This document shows positions 9,001-16,214 of a DNA stretch of 64,000 nucleotides, piece after piece; positions within the stretch are counted from its first letter, which is position 1; every line of letters begins with the position of its first letter. The position numbers were made by a program, and so were the translations under genes. Under the pieces are notes generated by a model, which saw nothing but the letters and a program-made list of their open reading frames with translations, did no database searches and was not told the origin of the DNA. This stretch comes from Prorocentrum cordatum. Taxonomy: Eukaryota > Sar > Dinophyceae > Prorocentrales > Prorocentraceae. The DNA lies in NCBI GenBank assembly GCA_963575745.1, contig CAUYUJ010018295.1:64501-128500 (forward strand), written 5' to 3'.

Positions 9001-10322
9001 CGGACATGGAGAGGAGGCTGGAGGATCTCTGCTCGCAGGTCGCCTGTTCCATTGCCCGCTCACAGCCGATGCCCTGTGGGGAGGGAGCTGCCCACACTCT
9101 CAGAGACGAGCCGCTTGCCGTCTCAAAGGGGAGGAGGGCCTTTCGAGACTCCCGACGGGCGCTTATGATGTACAATGTTGGCTGGGTCACGGCTCGCGAC
9201 ACAATAACAGAGGTTCCACGACAACACGGCAACAGGGCCTTATCTAGTTCGGGCAAACGGCTTCGTGGAGGCCCTGTGTCTGTGGGCGGACGGTCTTGGC
9301 AGTTCCCATACATTCAGTTCTTTGGGGAAAAGTGGTGGGAGTCTGTACGGGGTGATTGGGTTCAATTCTTGGAGGTATGGAAGCAACTCCTTATACAATA
9401 CAACAAATCTAAGGTCTATGACTACTTTGTGGTGTCTTGGAAGGGCTCTCCTAATGGACCTCGAGGCTCCCCTGAGGCTCGTGAGAAGGCCGATACCGAG
9501 ATGGTCGATACCGCGACCAACCCTCTGCACCCCAAGTATGACCCCAAAGAGTCTGACAAGCTTGCAATACGATATGCGATGATCCAGGAACGTGCGACTG
9601 TGTGGGACATATCGTCAGAGGGTTTTGCTGCTGAGTTCAAGGGTGACTCACTACTTATCTGCTCCTGGCTCCAGGGTAAATGGAGATGTGAGAATCGTGG
9701 CTACTGCAAGAGGACAGCTGCCATGATTGATTGTACCTTTGAGCTTGCTGCGTGTTTCAATCTGAGGCCTGCTGCCTTGGGACGTGAGATATGGAGGCAC
9801 GAATTCAGGGAGGACAATACACGAGCGGATGAATTGACGCATGAGGCCAGATGTGGCCGCACATTCTACAGAACTCATTGTTATCTATATCCATTCGAAA
9901 CTTATCTCGTACCGTTCGCTATCAGGGGAGGCTTTGATGGCGGGGTTGACCAGCAAGGATCAGGATGTGGTTTCTGGCTTCAGATCGGCTTAATCAATAC
10001 TCAGTGCAATCCCAGTGAGATAGGCATCGCTTCCGCGAGAACCGTGGGCCCCTTCCCTGCTGGGCATGAGTTTGCTGTTTCTAGTGCCGTGCCCCTCGTT
10101 TGGAGGGATGTGGCCGAGGCCGCGTGGCTCCTCGAAGGAGCTACAGTCACAGAATGTGAATTGTCGGCAGCCGAAGCGCTGCTTAGCGCTGCCCGTGTGC
10201 TTCTGCGGGACCGGTCCTCGCCCAGCTGCACTCAGCTGGGAACGCGAGTCCAAACAAACAAACAAACCAGGTTGACGGTTTACCGCTGGTTCCCAGTAAC
10301 TCGTAGAGCTCCCCTTAGCTAG
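6060..10322 (+). CDS. LINE-1a ORF2: APE endonuclease, reverse transcriptase, permuted RNase H
   Basis: 1420 codons from ATG 6060. The N-terminal APE-type endonuclease shows LQE (28-29), AGDFN (131-135), KVLDYLM (224-230) and SDH (256-258). The reverse transcriptase shows GPDGIS (487-492), PKTSKLETLRQTRNL (534-548), motif A CDIERAFD (D617), GGTESP (677-682) and motif C ALWADN (724-729), which keeps only the first catalytic aspartate of YADD. The C-terminus carries RNase H motifs in rotated order: KGDSLLICSW (D1196), HEFREDNTRADEL (H1247, D1257), then FDGGVDQQGSGCGFW (D1293) and TECELSAAEALL (E1367). The element itself supplies no stop: the frame runs through the CAAA tail into PAL and stops at TAG 10320. 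It would nick the target, prime reverse transcription and may remove RNA. Confidence 0.93.
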   Translation: MKQGATADRGFACMRALLSHGCEVFCLQECEHLPSKSIQLLGWHLVYSSDRKASIALRGKSCHNIVRSWSNHARLAMVCLRHPCIFLVSAYFPTRSENRSLEVAFEMLKTIETTYRRWKEECRYTCELVIAGDFNVELAPDITCSGGTVTGGAVQILDGRGYGNDTEDRRWEEDMWRSQLQEWLCRMRLLAVNSLGSPYSRQPTFVHRANNARRKSGAKTFATKVLDYLMVPQSWEGDLVECRTDWIPETPTTNFSDHACVYAEFHMQNPQVTKYQGPPSHHTSHKEFQSYREEAQFQVLADVQIPTVPPQRLAETIAGHALPLLTVRAPRYSRGLPPSRTPQHVELEVQLREARARKDRALARDLRRRIRPLAREYRRRKVEWEALPSRKGRRTRVTELRVTDTGGGDTGPTTMMTEDRELWAEEVERYAVQSMTCDDSRARNRELVSTLRRHASQSTASSDNTLTITYSTILQARSRLRSGRACGPDGISVELLKSLSWRSVRSICKVFSDIFNGLRPTPREWQEVYLTLMPKTSKLETLRQTRNLLVGNTLAKWYLTCVTILLERCVEPFMSDMAIYGFTSGRRCWEISSAMKCIAQHASTWGRDQTAWLLSCDIERAFDAVTLPTVSRAMTALGISARLQYALLEPLSSTSCTVLFEGVTIPNVQWDRSLRTGGTESPIAFTIVTIAMWRDVIARLDQRGVGVEMPCHDDHCRYARWNRALWADNIFLAAKSASEAQLAAAAFTTALRDWGMEWKEESLEMMVCGTQCTDTVTVQIGSRIVPFKHVDSLNVLGYQIPRSFTSIHADVQERVQQARRAFFAQVQYFTCRALPLVKKFRRYQSTVQRRLLYAAEAITIDSECVRVIHAFEGMCLLRMSGRRKPGDVGWEVWRPAALTRVRTIFCDGGFPSAVQMLCWKSWGMMRSTRQYLLSLEEDRTARTEVEVEGSTTQRAKRVRFTDGRGEDIPAATVMEVEGRITDMERRLEDLCSQVACSIARSQPMPCGEGAAHTLRDEPLAVSKGRRAFRDSRRALMMYNVGWVTARDTITEVPRQHGNRALSSSGKRLRGGPVSVGGRSWQFPYIQFFGEKWWESVRGDWVQFLEVWKQLLIQYNKSKVYDYFVVSWKGSPNGPRGSPEAREKADTEMVDTATNPLHPKYDPKESDKLAIRYAMIQERATVWDISSEGFAAEFKGDSLLICSWLQGKWRCENRGYCKRTAAMIDCTFELAACFNLRPAALGREIWRHEFREDNTRADELTHEARCGRTFYRTHCYLYPFETYLVPFAIRGGFDGGVDQQGSGCGFWLQIGLINTQCNPSEIGIASARTVGPFPAGHEFAVSSAVPLVWRDVAEAAWLLEGATVTECELSAAEALLSAARVLLRDRSSPSCTQLGTRVQTNKQTRLTVYRWFPVTRRAPLS
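10251..10267 (+). repeat. LINE-1a 3' tail, CAAA units
   Basis: About four CAAA units end the element, a short-tandem tail typical of non-LTR elements that do not end in poly(A). The LINE-1b tail is identical. The frame of ORF2 passes through it, so a change in unit number would shift the frame at the C-terminus. Confidence 0.85.
10265..10311 (+). repeat. PAL right half, 3' flank of LINE-1a
   Basis: AACCAGGTTGACGG, TTTACCGCTGGTTCCCAGT and then AACTCGTAGAGCTC. With the left half at 4200-4230 this rebuilds a normal PAL including both outer CTCGTAGAGCTC-type arms. It supplies the last codons and the region of the stop codon of LINE-1a ORF2. Confidence 0.85.
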
Positions 10323-10710
10323 TTGCTGGAAGCTTAAGAGTAATTCCGGGGCGCTGGAGAGCTAGTACCTCGTAGAACTTTTCGTTATCGATGAGCCGCA
10401 GGAATTCTGGCGCGGGGTGGAGCTAGTTGGTCGACCCGGCCAGAATGGACAAAGTGGCAACTTTTTTGTCGGTTTTCTCAATATTTGAAAGATATTTGAC
10501 AATTCATTTTGAGAAAGCAGATTTTTACGCCGAGCATTGGCATATAAAATTTGTTCTCAGAGCAGCTCAGCTCTCTAGAGCCAGTTTTACTTTCGAACAA
10601 TTAGGAGCAACCGACATCAAGTTCACAACGAAACATGCAAATACGACGTTCTTCTAGAAATGCTCCGATAAGCAGTCTGCTTTGAATACGAGCACTCTCA
10701 CGCGTGCAAG
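10312..10710 (+). repeat. Fragments of R245, R125 and other repeats
   Basis: An R245 start (TTGCTGGAAGCTTAAGAG, GGCGCTGGAGAGCTAG) is followed by R125 (CGATGAGCCGCAGGAATTCT, GGGGTGGAGCTAGTTGGTCG, TCGGTTTTCTC near 10385-10480). A segment with AGAGCAGCTCAGCTCTCTAG, ACCGACATCAAGTTCA and GAGCACTCTCACGCGTGCAA is also found in part near 48690-48760 and 49800-50160. No gene is seen. Confidence 0.6.
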
Positions 10711-10740
10711 GAGCTCTACGAGGTTCCCGGCGGTGACCAG
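10711..10740 (+). repeat. PAL left half, split by elements A and B
   Basis: GAGCTCTACGAGGTTCCCGG then CGGTGACCAG, interrupted after GACCAG. The right half, with the same GACCAG, begins at 16782. The variant CGGTGACC matches TTCACCGCCGGCGCC on the right, so both halves come from one PAL copy. Empty copies of this subtype are at 48762 and 49959. Confidence 0.85.
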
Positions 10741-10847
10741 CAGGCCAAGGCCTCCTCGAGCGGCATTGTGCCGTGCCTGGTGTTTGGTTCTCTTTACCGT
10801 ACACGGTGCTTCAGTGTCTGTTTTGCCTGAGTACCGTACACTCTCAT

Positions 10848-10965
10848 TGATTGTTGGAGTACGATACACTTCATTGATTGACGAAGGCCTGTCCACGCCC
10901 ATTGTCGTCGGAGTGCACATTATTGTTGAGATTGTCGGAGTATCGTTGGAACAGCATTTTCCTTG
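10848..10965 (+). repeat. 5' monomer repeats of element A
   Basis: Four or five degenerate units around CATTGATTGTTGGAGTACGA, the same unit that is expanded to about 22 copies in LINE-3 (32868-33360). Variable-number 5' units of this kind act as promoters in some LINEs; here that role is only suggested. Confidence 0.65.
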
Positions 10966-11038
10966 GTTATCTCAACTGTCCATCTAGTTTTTGCTTGTGA
11001 TTTGCCTTCTTCTTGTCGAGCGAGTCCACGTTTTATAT

Positions 11039-12562
11039 ATGGAGTTTGTTTCATCTGAATTGTCAGGCGCGGACTTTGTTGCTTCAGATTGGACAGATAC
11101 GGCGTTGTTTACTTCCGAGTTCCTCGCTTGCTTGTCTGCTCGTTTGTCTGCGGTCGAAGTGTGTGTTAGTGATCTATATTGCCGTGTTCGCCCTTCGTGC
11201 GGAGGTGAGTCTCGCCTGCATGAGCGAGACCAGCTGTATGGGCATGGTGTCAAAGTTTCTCAATCGAAGTTGCGCCGCCTGCGGGCAAAACGTGTCAGGT
11301 ATCGTTTGTGGTCCACGGCTCGGGGGCCAGATCCGTCGTGCCTTGTTCGCGCGGGCATTTGCGCGCCCAGATAGTATCGGAATTTCTGCTCGGACGATTC
11401 TGAGGAAGAGGAGTGGGTTGAGGACACTTGTGGAAACCAGCCTGATATGGATGCTGTTGAATTGGCTGGCAACTCTTTGTGTTCGCAGTGTTCCGACTGT
11501 GGGACTCAGACAGATCCCTGTGTTCACATTGCGAGTGAGACTCAGACTGATACTTGTGCTCTCTTTGTTGTTGAGGAGGAGAAGGAGGAGTGTCATCGAG
11601 TGCGCGCTGATCAGGGTGATACTTCTGCAGTTGGGAGTTCCAATGCAGTCGGGAGTTCCACAGCTCGGAGTGCAGTAGGAAATTCCACAGTTCGGAGTTC
11701 CGCTGATGCAGTTGCTGATGCAGTTGGGAGTTCAACAGCTGGGAGTTCTGCAGTTGGGAGTACCGCGGTTTGGAGTTCAGCTGATGCAGTAGGGGGTTCT
11801 ATGACTGGGAGTTCTGCTGTTGCAGTTGGGAGTTCAACGGGGGCTGACCACAGAATTCGGTCAGATTCTGTGGTTGGGAGTTCTGCAGTTGCGGAGATGG
11901 AGCTGGTGGGGGTGGCGGAGGAGGATTATGTTCATGAAGTTTCCACGGCAGTTGCTAAGATTGATTTGCAGGAAAAGGAGGTGATGGAAGAGGATGAGGA
12001 TGACTTGCAGCACAACCAAGCACCTGACGCAATGGTTGATGTTGAAACAGCAGTGGAGCTCGTGCCAACAAACCTGCGGATCAGAAAATATTGCTTTGAA
12101 CGGCCGATTGTTACGGACAGGCAGGCTATTGCCTCCGCCTGGCAACAGTGGCAATGTGGTTTGGATCCCGAGGCGCTCTGTAGCAGTGCTCCAGACAGTC
12201 AACCTCTTATATACACGGACCCCCGCACATTCCAATAGTTGAATATGCTTCAACGTCTTCTGGGCAGTGGCTACTCCCATGCGGATATCTCGTACTTTGA
12301 GGGCTGTCTGGTTGCAGCGGGCTGGGATGAGGAGCTCGGTGTAAGCTCCGTTTCCTGTATAGAGCCACTTCCGCGGGGATGTGGTGGACGGTGGAGGAGT
12401 TGCTGCAAACATCGGGTCACGGTGTGGCATGCTTTGCAGTGCAGCGAGGTCTGGGATGGTGCTTTCCACGATGAAGAGCGCATGAATGATTTTCTTGAGT
12501 CGGTCGTTTTTCGTCTAGGACGTGATGGGCCGAGGATCTGGGAAGACGTTCGGCAAAGTTAG
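11039..12562 (+). pseudogene. Element A protein, one frame with two in-frame TAG stops
   Basis: From ATG 11039 (MEFVSSELSG) a single frame can be read to 12562, about 508 codons, broken only by TAG at 11372 and TAG at 12236. Reading continuity favours one protein: after the first stop comes an acidic stretch (NFCSDDSEEEEWVEDTCG), then a CSQCSDCGTQTD cysteine cluster, a Ser/Ala/Val low-complexity linker of repeated AVGSS-like units (about 11625-11890), an acidic segment, then NLRIRKYCF (about 12072). The last part is 107 codons with several cysteines. NLRIRKY is also in element B (15918), so the core is shared. No known family is recognised. It could be an ORF1-like partner protein; the stops may mean decay. 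Confidence 0.6.
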
Positions 12563-12947
12563 ATGCGCTGACTGGTCTCATAAGAGGATTGGGGCAGCTC
12601 CTATCGGGGCAGGTGCATAGGCCACTTGCTTTGATTGTACTCGCTGATTTTCACTTTGTTTCACTTTCTTACCTGCATTCTGACCTTTAATCTCTTGTAC
12701 ATTCTCAGTGGTGCTGAGACGGTAATCGCTGTATAAACCAGTGGTTACTGTATGGTCTCTCACTGCTTCTATTCCTCTTTACATTATTAGTTGTTTTCGC
12801 GTATACTTGCAGTCTTGTGCATATCTGTACAGCTTCGCTGTTGATGCACCTCTGCTTTAATCTTTGCAGCTTCGCTGCTTAGGTTTTTTGTGTTTAGGCC
12901 TGCTCCCATGGGAGCTCGAACCGGCCTTCGCAAAAGACGCAAAAGAC
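12563..12947 (+). other. Element A 3' untranslated end
   Basis: From about 12708 (CAGTGGTGCTGAGACGGTAA) to the tail, this region matches 16528-16782 of element B, with GTACAGCTTCGCTG, TTTGTGTTTAGGCCTGCTCC and CGCAAAAGACGCAAAAGACC in the same order. Shared 3' ends usually mean recognition by the same reverse transcriptase. Confidence 0.75.
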
Positions 12948-12957
12948 CAGGTTGACG
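12946..12957 (+). repeat. PAL-centre remnant between elements A and B
   Basis: ACCAGGTTGACG lies between the element A tail and the start of element B. It is the PAL centre and marks the place where a second insertion used the target copy next to an existing one. Confidence 0.7.
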
Positions 12958-13146
12958 CTGTCCCTCCTCGGGGATCTCAGCGGTGGCCTGGCCCGTCGGG
13001 GGCCTCCTCAAGCCTGTCTCCTCAGGCTGCCCCCTGGGCGGCCGTGTGCGCGCGGGCGGGCCGTGCGATGGCGGCTTGAGCACCTCTTGTCTCTGCAGTG
13101 GGTGGAGTCAGATTTGTTGTGTGAGTACCCCTTGCTGTGCGGTGCC

Positions 13147-13887
13147 ATGACAACGCAATTTTGTACCTCGTCGACTTCTACTTTGCATGCCATATCTCAT
13201 CCCGTTTCTTCTTTCCCATCCTCGTCGTGGCGGCGGAGAGCGAGAAGGCTGAGACTCGCCATGTTTCGACAAGCCCTCTTTGACATCCATGCTCTGCAGT
13301 GCGTTCCAGTGGGGGTGCAGTCTCCAGAGGTGGTGCAGTCTCCAGCCGTGGTGCAATCTCCAGAGAACCGTGTGCTAGAGGCTCTGGGTGTGATGACTGA
13401 GTCATTCGACGGAGTCGCTAAACCCGATGGGCCAAATGATCGTGGGAAAGCTTTCTCGTCTTATTCTGTTGCTTATTCTCCAGATGCGGTGCAGTCTTCA
13501 GATGGTGTGCTGGGTTCTGTTTCTTTTCTTCCTGGTGTTCAGAATGAGGAGCTGCAGGGCGAGGAGTTGCAGAATGAGGATTTGCAGAGTGAGGAGGTGC
13601 TGAATGAGCAGTTGCATTATTCTCAGCATATTGTTTCTTTGGATTCCAGCTCTGAAGTTTGTCACGCTTCATCTCCGGACGCTCTGTCGGATTGTCTTGG
13701 GAAGGCTGGGCAGGAAGATCTTAAGGTGTGGAAGGAGGTGGAGGAGTCTCCTGATGTGGTGGAGTTGCATGATGAGGAGTTGCAGGGTGAGGAGTTGCAG
13801 AATGAGGAGTTGCGGAATGAGCAGTTGCATTATTCTCATCATGAAGACTCTACAGGCTTACGCCACATCCGCCGACCCCTTCTGTGA
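13147..13887 (+). CDS. Element B N-terminal ORF, internal acidic repeats
   Basis: 246 codons from ATG 13147 (MTTQFCTSST); the frame is also open upstream to 12952 but ATG 13147 is the natural start. Two sets of internal repeats are visible: VQSPEVVQSPAVVQSPE (near 13315) and EELQGEELQNEDLQSEEVLN, which recurs as EELQGEELQNEELRNEQLH near 13774. Both LHYSQH and LHYSHH close a repeat block. The domain is not recognised. It ends at TGA 13885, which lies inside a GTGAGT word. The downstream half of the protein probably continues at 15795, so this is likely an interrupted or intron-split gene. Confidence 0.5.
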   Translation: MTTQFCTSSTSTLHAISHPVSSFPSSSWRRRARRLRLAMFRQALFDIHALQCVPVGVQSPEVVQSPAVVQSPENRVLEALGVMTESFDGVAKPDGPNDRGKAFSSYSVAYSPDAVQSSDGVLGSVSFLPGVQNEELQGEELQNEDLQSEEVLNEQLHYSQHIVSLDSSSEVCHASSPDALSDCLGKAGQEDLKVWKEVEESPDVVELHDEELQGEELQNEELRNEQLHYSHHEDSTGLRHIRRPLL

Positions 13888-14478
13888 GTGTTGCGAGGCC
13901 AGGAGTTTCTGGCCAGCGGCGTCTTGTGTGAGGGTGCGGTGTCGCGCGCGGGTGGTGGCAGATATGTAGGGGGTCCAACTGTTTGCGTGATGCCGGTGGT
14001 CTGGGGCGTGTTTTGCGAGCGTTTTGCGTGCTGTGCACCCGGGTGCGGGGTGTCCTTCTGGGAGGTCGGCCTTTCGACCCGCAACCAAGTGGAGGAGCAC
14101 TGGAAGACGAAAGGAGCAAGAGTAGTGTGTGGAAGCTGTGATCAGCGAAGCATCACAGCGAAAGATGTGGCAGATGAATCGAAACGGGTGAAGAGGCCGT
14201 TGACGTTCGCAGCGCACGCGAAACAGTTCGCGCGGCAGCAGCACATTAGCGCCGAGCAAGATAGTGAGCACGTCGCGAGGAAGAGTAAGGTTGTATGCGC
14301 GGAGTGCATTGCAGTTGGCGTGACGGCTCGCAATACGGAAGCGTCTGGGGGTCTTTTGGGGGCCTCCTGGGGGCCTCTTGTGGGCTCCTTGGGGCGTCTT
14401 GGCGGTTTCTTGAGGGCCGTTGGCGGCCTGTTGGGGCGCTCTTGGGGCCCCCTGGGGCTCGTGGGGGCGGAAAGCTAG
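13888..14478 (+). CDS. Cysteine-cluster ORF, function unknown
   Basis: In the same frame as 13147-13887 after one TGA. Residues about 48-150 have a patterned cysteine arrangement: CCAPGCGVSFWEVGLSTRN, RVVCGSCDQRSITAKDV, KVVCAECIAVGVTARNTE. Repeated VVC-x2-C pairs with basic spacers suggest small zinc-binding units, though no named zinc-finger family fits with certainty. The last 45 codons run into the minisatellite (GGLLGASWGPLVGSLGRLGG) and are composition-driven. There is no independent promoter evidence. It could be an exon of element B, part of the inserted repeat, or chance. Confidence 0.35.
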   Translation: MLRGQEFLASGVLCEGAVSRAGGGRYVGGPTVCVMPVVWGVFCERFACCAPGCGVSFWEVGLSTRNQVEEHWKTKGARVVCGSCDQRSITAKDVADESKRVKRPLTFAAHAKQFARQQHISAEQDSEHVARKSKVVCAECIAVGVTARNTEASGGLLGASWGPLVGSLGRLGGFLRAVGGLLGRSWGPLGLVGAES

Positions 14479-15690
14479 ATTTTTGAATTGTTGGTTGCCC
14501 TCTTGGGCCCCTCTTGGTGCCGTCTTGGAGCCTTCTTGGGCCGTTTTGGGGACCTCTTGGGCCGTCTTGGGGCCATATTGGACCGTCGCGGGGCCGTCTT
14601 GGGGGCCTCTTGGGCCGTCTTGGGGCGGTTTTCGGGGCCTCTTGGGCCGTCTAGGAGCGTCGGAAAGCCCAGAAGGCGGATGTGTGAACATTGTACGCTG
14701 CACGACGGGAATACGTACATGTCTGCCTCCAGGGACCGTCTTGGGACGCATCTTGGGGGCCTCTCAGGGGCGTGTTGGGCCATCTGGAGGCCATTTCGGG
14801 TGTCTTCGATCGCTCTTGGACCGTGTGGGACCATGTTGAGCTCTCTTGGAAGCCACTTGGAGCGCTCTTGGGGCCGTCATCGGGGCTCTCTTGGGCCGTC
14901 TTCGGCGCCGCTTGAGCCGTCTTAGCGCCTTGTTGGGCTGTCTTGGGGTCCTCTTGGAGGCTTCTTGGGCCGTCTTGGGGCGGTCTTGGGGGCCTCTTGG
15001 GCCGTCTGGGAGCGTCGGAAAGCCCGAAAGGCGCATTTGTGAAAAACGCACGCTTTACGAAGGAAACGGGTTAATTTTTGCGTCTAGAGGCCCTCTTGGG
15101 ACGCATCTTGGATGCCTTGGGGCCTCTTGGGGGCATCTTGGGCCGTCAGGAGGCCGTCTTCGGTGTCTTTGATCGCTCTTGGGCTGTCTGGGACCATATT
15201 GAGCTCTCTTGGAGGCCACTTGGGGCGCTCCTGGAGCGCTCTTGGGGCCCTTTTCGGGGCCCTGTTGGGCCGTCTTGGACGCTTGTTGGGCCGTCTTGGG
15301 GCCCTCTTGGGCTATCTTGGGACCCTCTTGGAGGTTTCTTGGGCCGTCTTGGGGCGGTCTTCGGGGCCTCTTGGGCCGTCTTGGAGCGTCGGAAAGCCCA
15401 GAAAGCGAATTTGAGAAAATTATACGTTTTACGAAGGGAATGGGCCAATTTTTGCGTCTAGGGACCCTCTTGGGACGCATCTTGGAGGCCTCTTGGGGCC
15501 TCGTGGGGACCTCTTGGGCCGTCTTGGAGGCCTCTAGGCTCGTCTCGGGGCCATCTTGGGCGTGTGCGAGCGCTCGTTTGGCGTCTCGGGGCCCTCGTGG
15601 GCCGTCTTGGAGGCTTCTTGGAGCCTTCTGGGCCCGTCTTGATCCCCTTTTGGGCCCAAAAGAGCCCCGTGGCGCGCTCGTGGTGGGCCC
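14340..15690. repeat. CTTGGGGCC-type degenerate minisatellite with 350-380 bp higher order
   Basis: It consists of words such as GGGGCCTCTTGGGCCGTCTT repeated with variation. A higher-order unit is marked by a non-G-rich insert with GGAAAGCC, a TTACGAAGG-like stretch and TCTTGGGACGCATCTTGG, near 14660, 15012 and 15391 (spacing about 352 and 379). On the minus strand it reads as long Pro/Arg/Lys/Gln frames, and on the plus strand as Gly/Leu/Trp frames; both follow from composition. Confidence 0.8.
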
Positions 15691-15750
15691 GGGGGGGGGG
15701 GGTCAAATCTCCGGTTTGGGGTCCCTGGGGGGGGGGGTTATGGGGGGGGA
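15690..15750. repeat. G-run cluster
   Basis: Three runs of eight to ten G within 60 bases, at the right edge of the minisatellite. They could fold as a G-quadruplex and could also be a site of sequencing error. Confidence 0.6.
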
Positions 15751-15794
15751 ACTATCTCACACGCCTAGAGACCCACAAGGGGTCGGCGGATTCT

Positions 15795-16214
15795 ATGGCT
15801 TCACACCCTGGGAGTTCCACGACTGGGAGTTTATCTAAGGCAGTTGTGAGTTCAGCAGTGACGGAGGACGAGGAGAAACGTGTCCATGCAGATTACTTGT
15901 ATCAGTTGGCGTGCAATTTAAGGATCAGGAAATACGGTTTCCGCAAGTCTGGCTGGGTAAAGCTCGTTCACTCTTTCACGGCTGCCACGCTGTATCGCCT
16001 TATGGCCTCGGGTGCCGAGGAGAAGGCTGTGTTGCTTGAGTCGCTTCTTTGGGATCGCGCGAGACTTGGTCCGATAGCCAATTTGACCCATCTGTCGACG
16101 GAAAGCGTTACGAAAGCTATGTGCGACGTGTTGGAATTTCAGGATGAATGGATGCGTCGCAATGTAATGAACTACCGCGAGTTGGCGGCCAAGGTCGGAC
16201 ACCCAATTGATTGA
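15795..16214 (+). CDS. Element B C-terminal ORF with NLRIRKY core
   Basis: 139 codons from ATG 15795. It begins with Ser/Ala/Val linker sequence (GSSTTGSLSKAVVSSAVTE) like that of element A, then DYLYQLACNLRIRKYGF, where NLRIRKY equals the element A segment near 12072. It ends with a helix-rich, weakly charged region (EEKAVLLESLLWDRARLG, ESVTKAMCDVLEFQDEW). The family is not recognised. The match with element A over linker and core shows that a protein, and not just sequence, has been kept. It is probably the C-terminal half of the protein started at 13147. Confidence 0.5.
   Translation: MASHPGSSTTGSLSKAVVSSAVTEDEEKRVHADYLYQLACNLRIRKYGFRKSGWVKLVHSFTAATLYRLMASGAEEKAVLLESLLWDRARLGPIANLTHLSTESVTKAMCDVLEFQDEWMRRNVMNYRELAAKVGHPID

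Larger units (their letters stand above)
4236..10267 (+). mobile_element. LINE-1a, full-length non-LTR retrotransposon
   Basis: An element of about 6.03 kb with a 5' leader, two ORFs separated by 66 bases, and a short-tandem 3' tail of CAAA units (about 10251-10267). A second copy, LINE-1b, lies at 26707-32737 at a constant offset of 22,471 bases, which shows that no net insertion or deletion separates them. The common sequence starts with CGGCTCAAGACATC, which defines the 5' end. The element sits in the centre of a PAL repeat. The ORF2 domain set (APE endonuclease, RT, RNase H) puts it in the APE-type non-LTR class. Both ORFs are open and the catalytic residues are present, so the copy may be young. 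Confidence 0.93.
10741..12947 (+). mobile_element. Element A, non-autonomous PAL-specific element
   Basis: An insert of about 2.2 kb bounded by GACCAG of PAL on both sides. Its 5' part (CCTCGAGCGGCATTGTGCCG, then TTTGGTTCTC and ACCGTACACGG, then CATTGATTG units) matches the 5' region of LINE-3 at 32790-32900. Its middle carries one long frame of unknown function. Its 3' end of about 250 bases, ending CGCAAAAGACGCAAAAGACC, is shared with element B. There is no endonuclease or RT frame. Using the same site and a short-tandem tail but lacking enzymes, it is best read as a passenger mobilised by LINE machinery; that is inference. Confidence 0.75.
13888..15770 (+). other. Block interrupting element B: cysteine-cluster ORF plus CTTGGG-type minisatellite
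   Basis: This stretch has no counterpart in element A. It begins right at GTGAGT and ends before ATGGCTTCACACCCTGGGAG. It contains the cysteine-rich frame at 13888-14478 and the degenerate minisatellite at 14340-15690. It may be a later insertion of another repeat family or a large intron. No direct repeat flanking it could be identified by eye. Confidence 0.5.
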
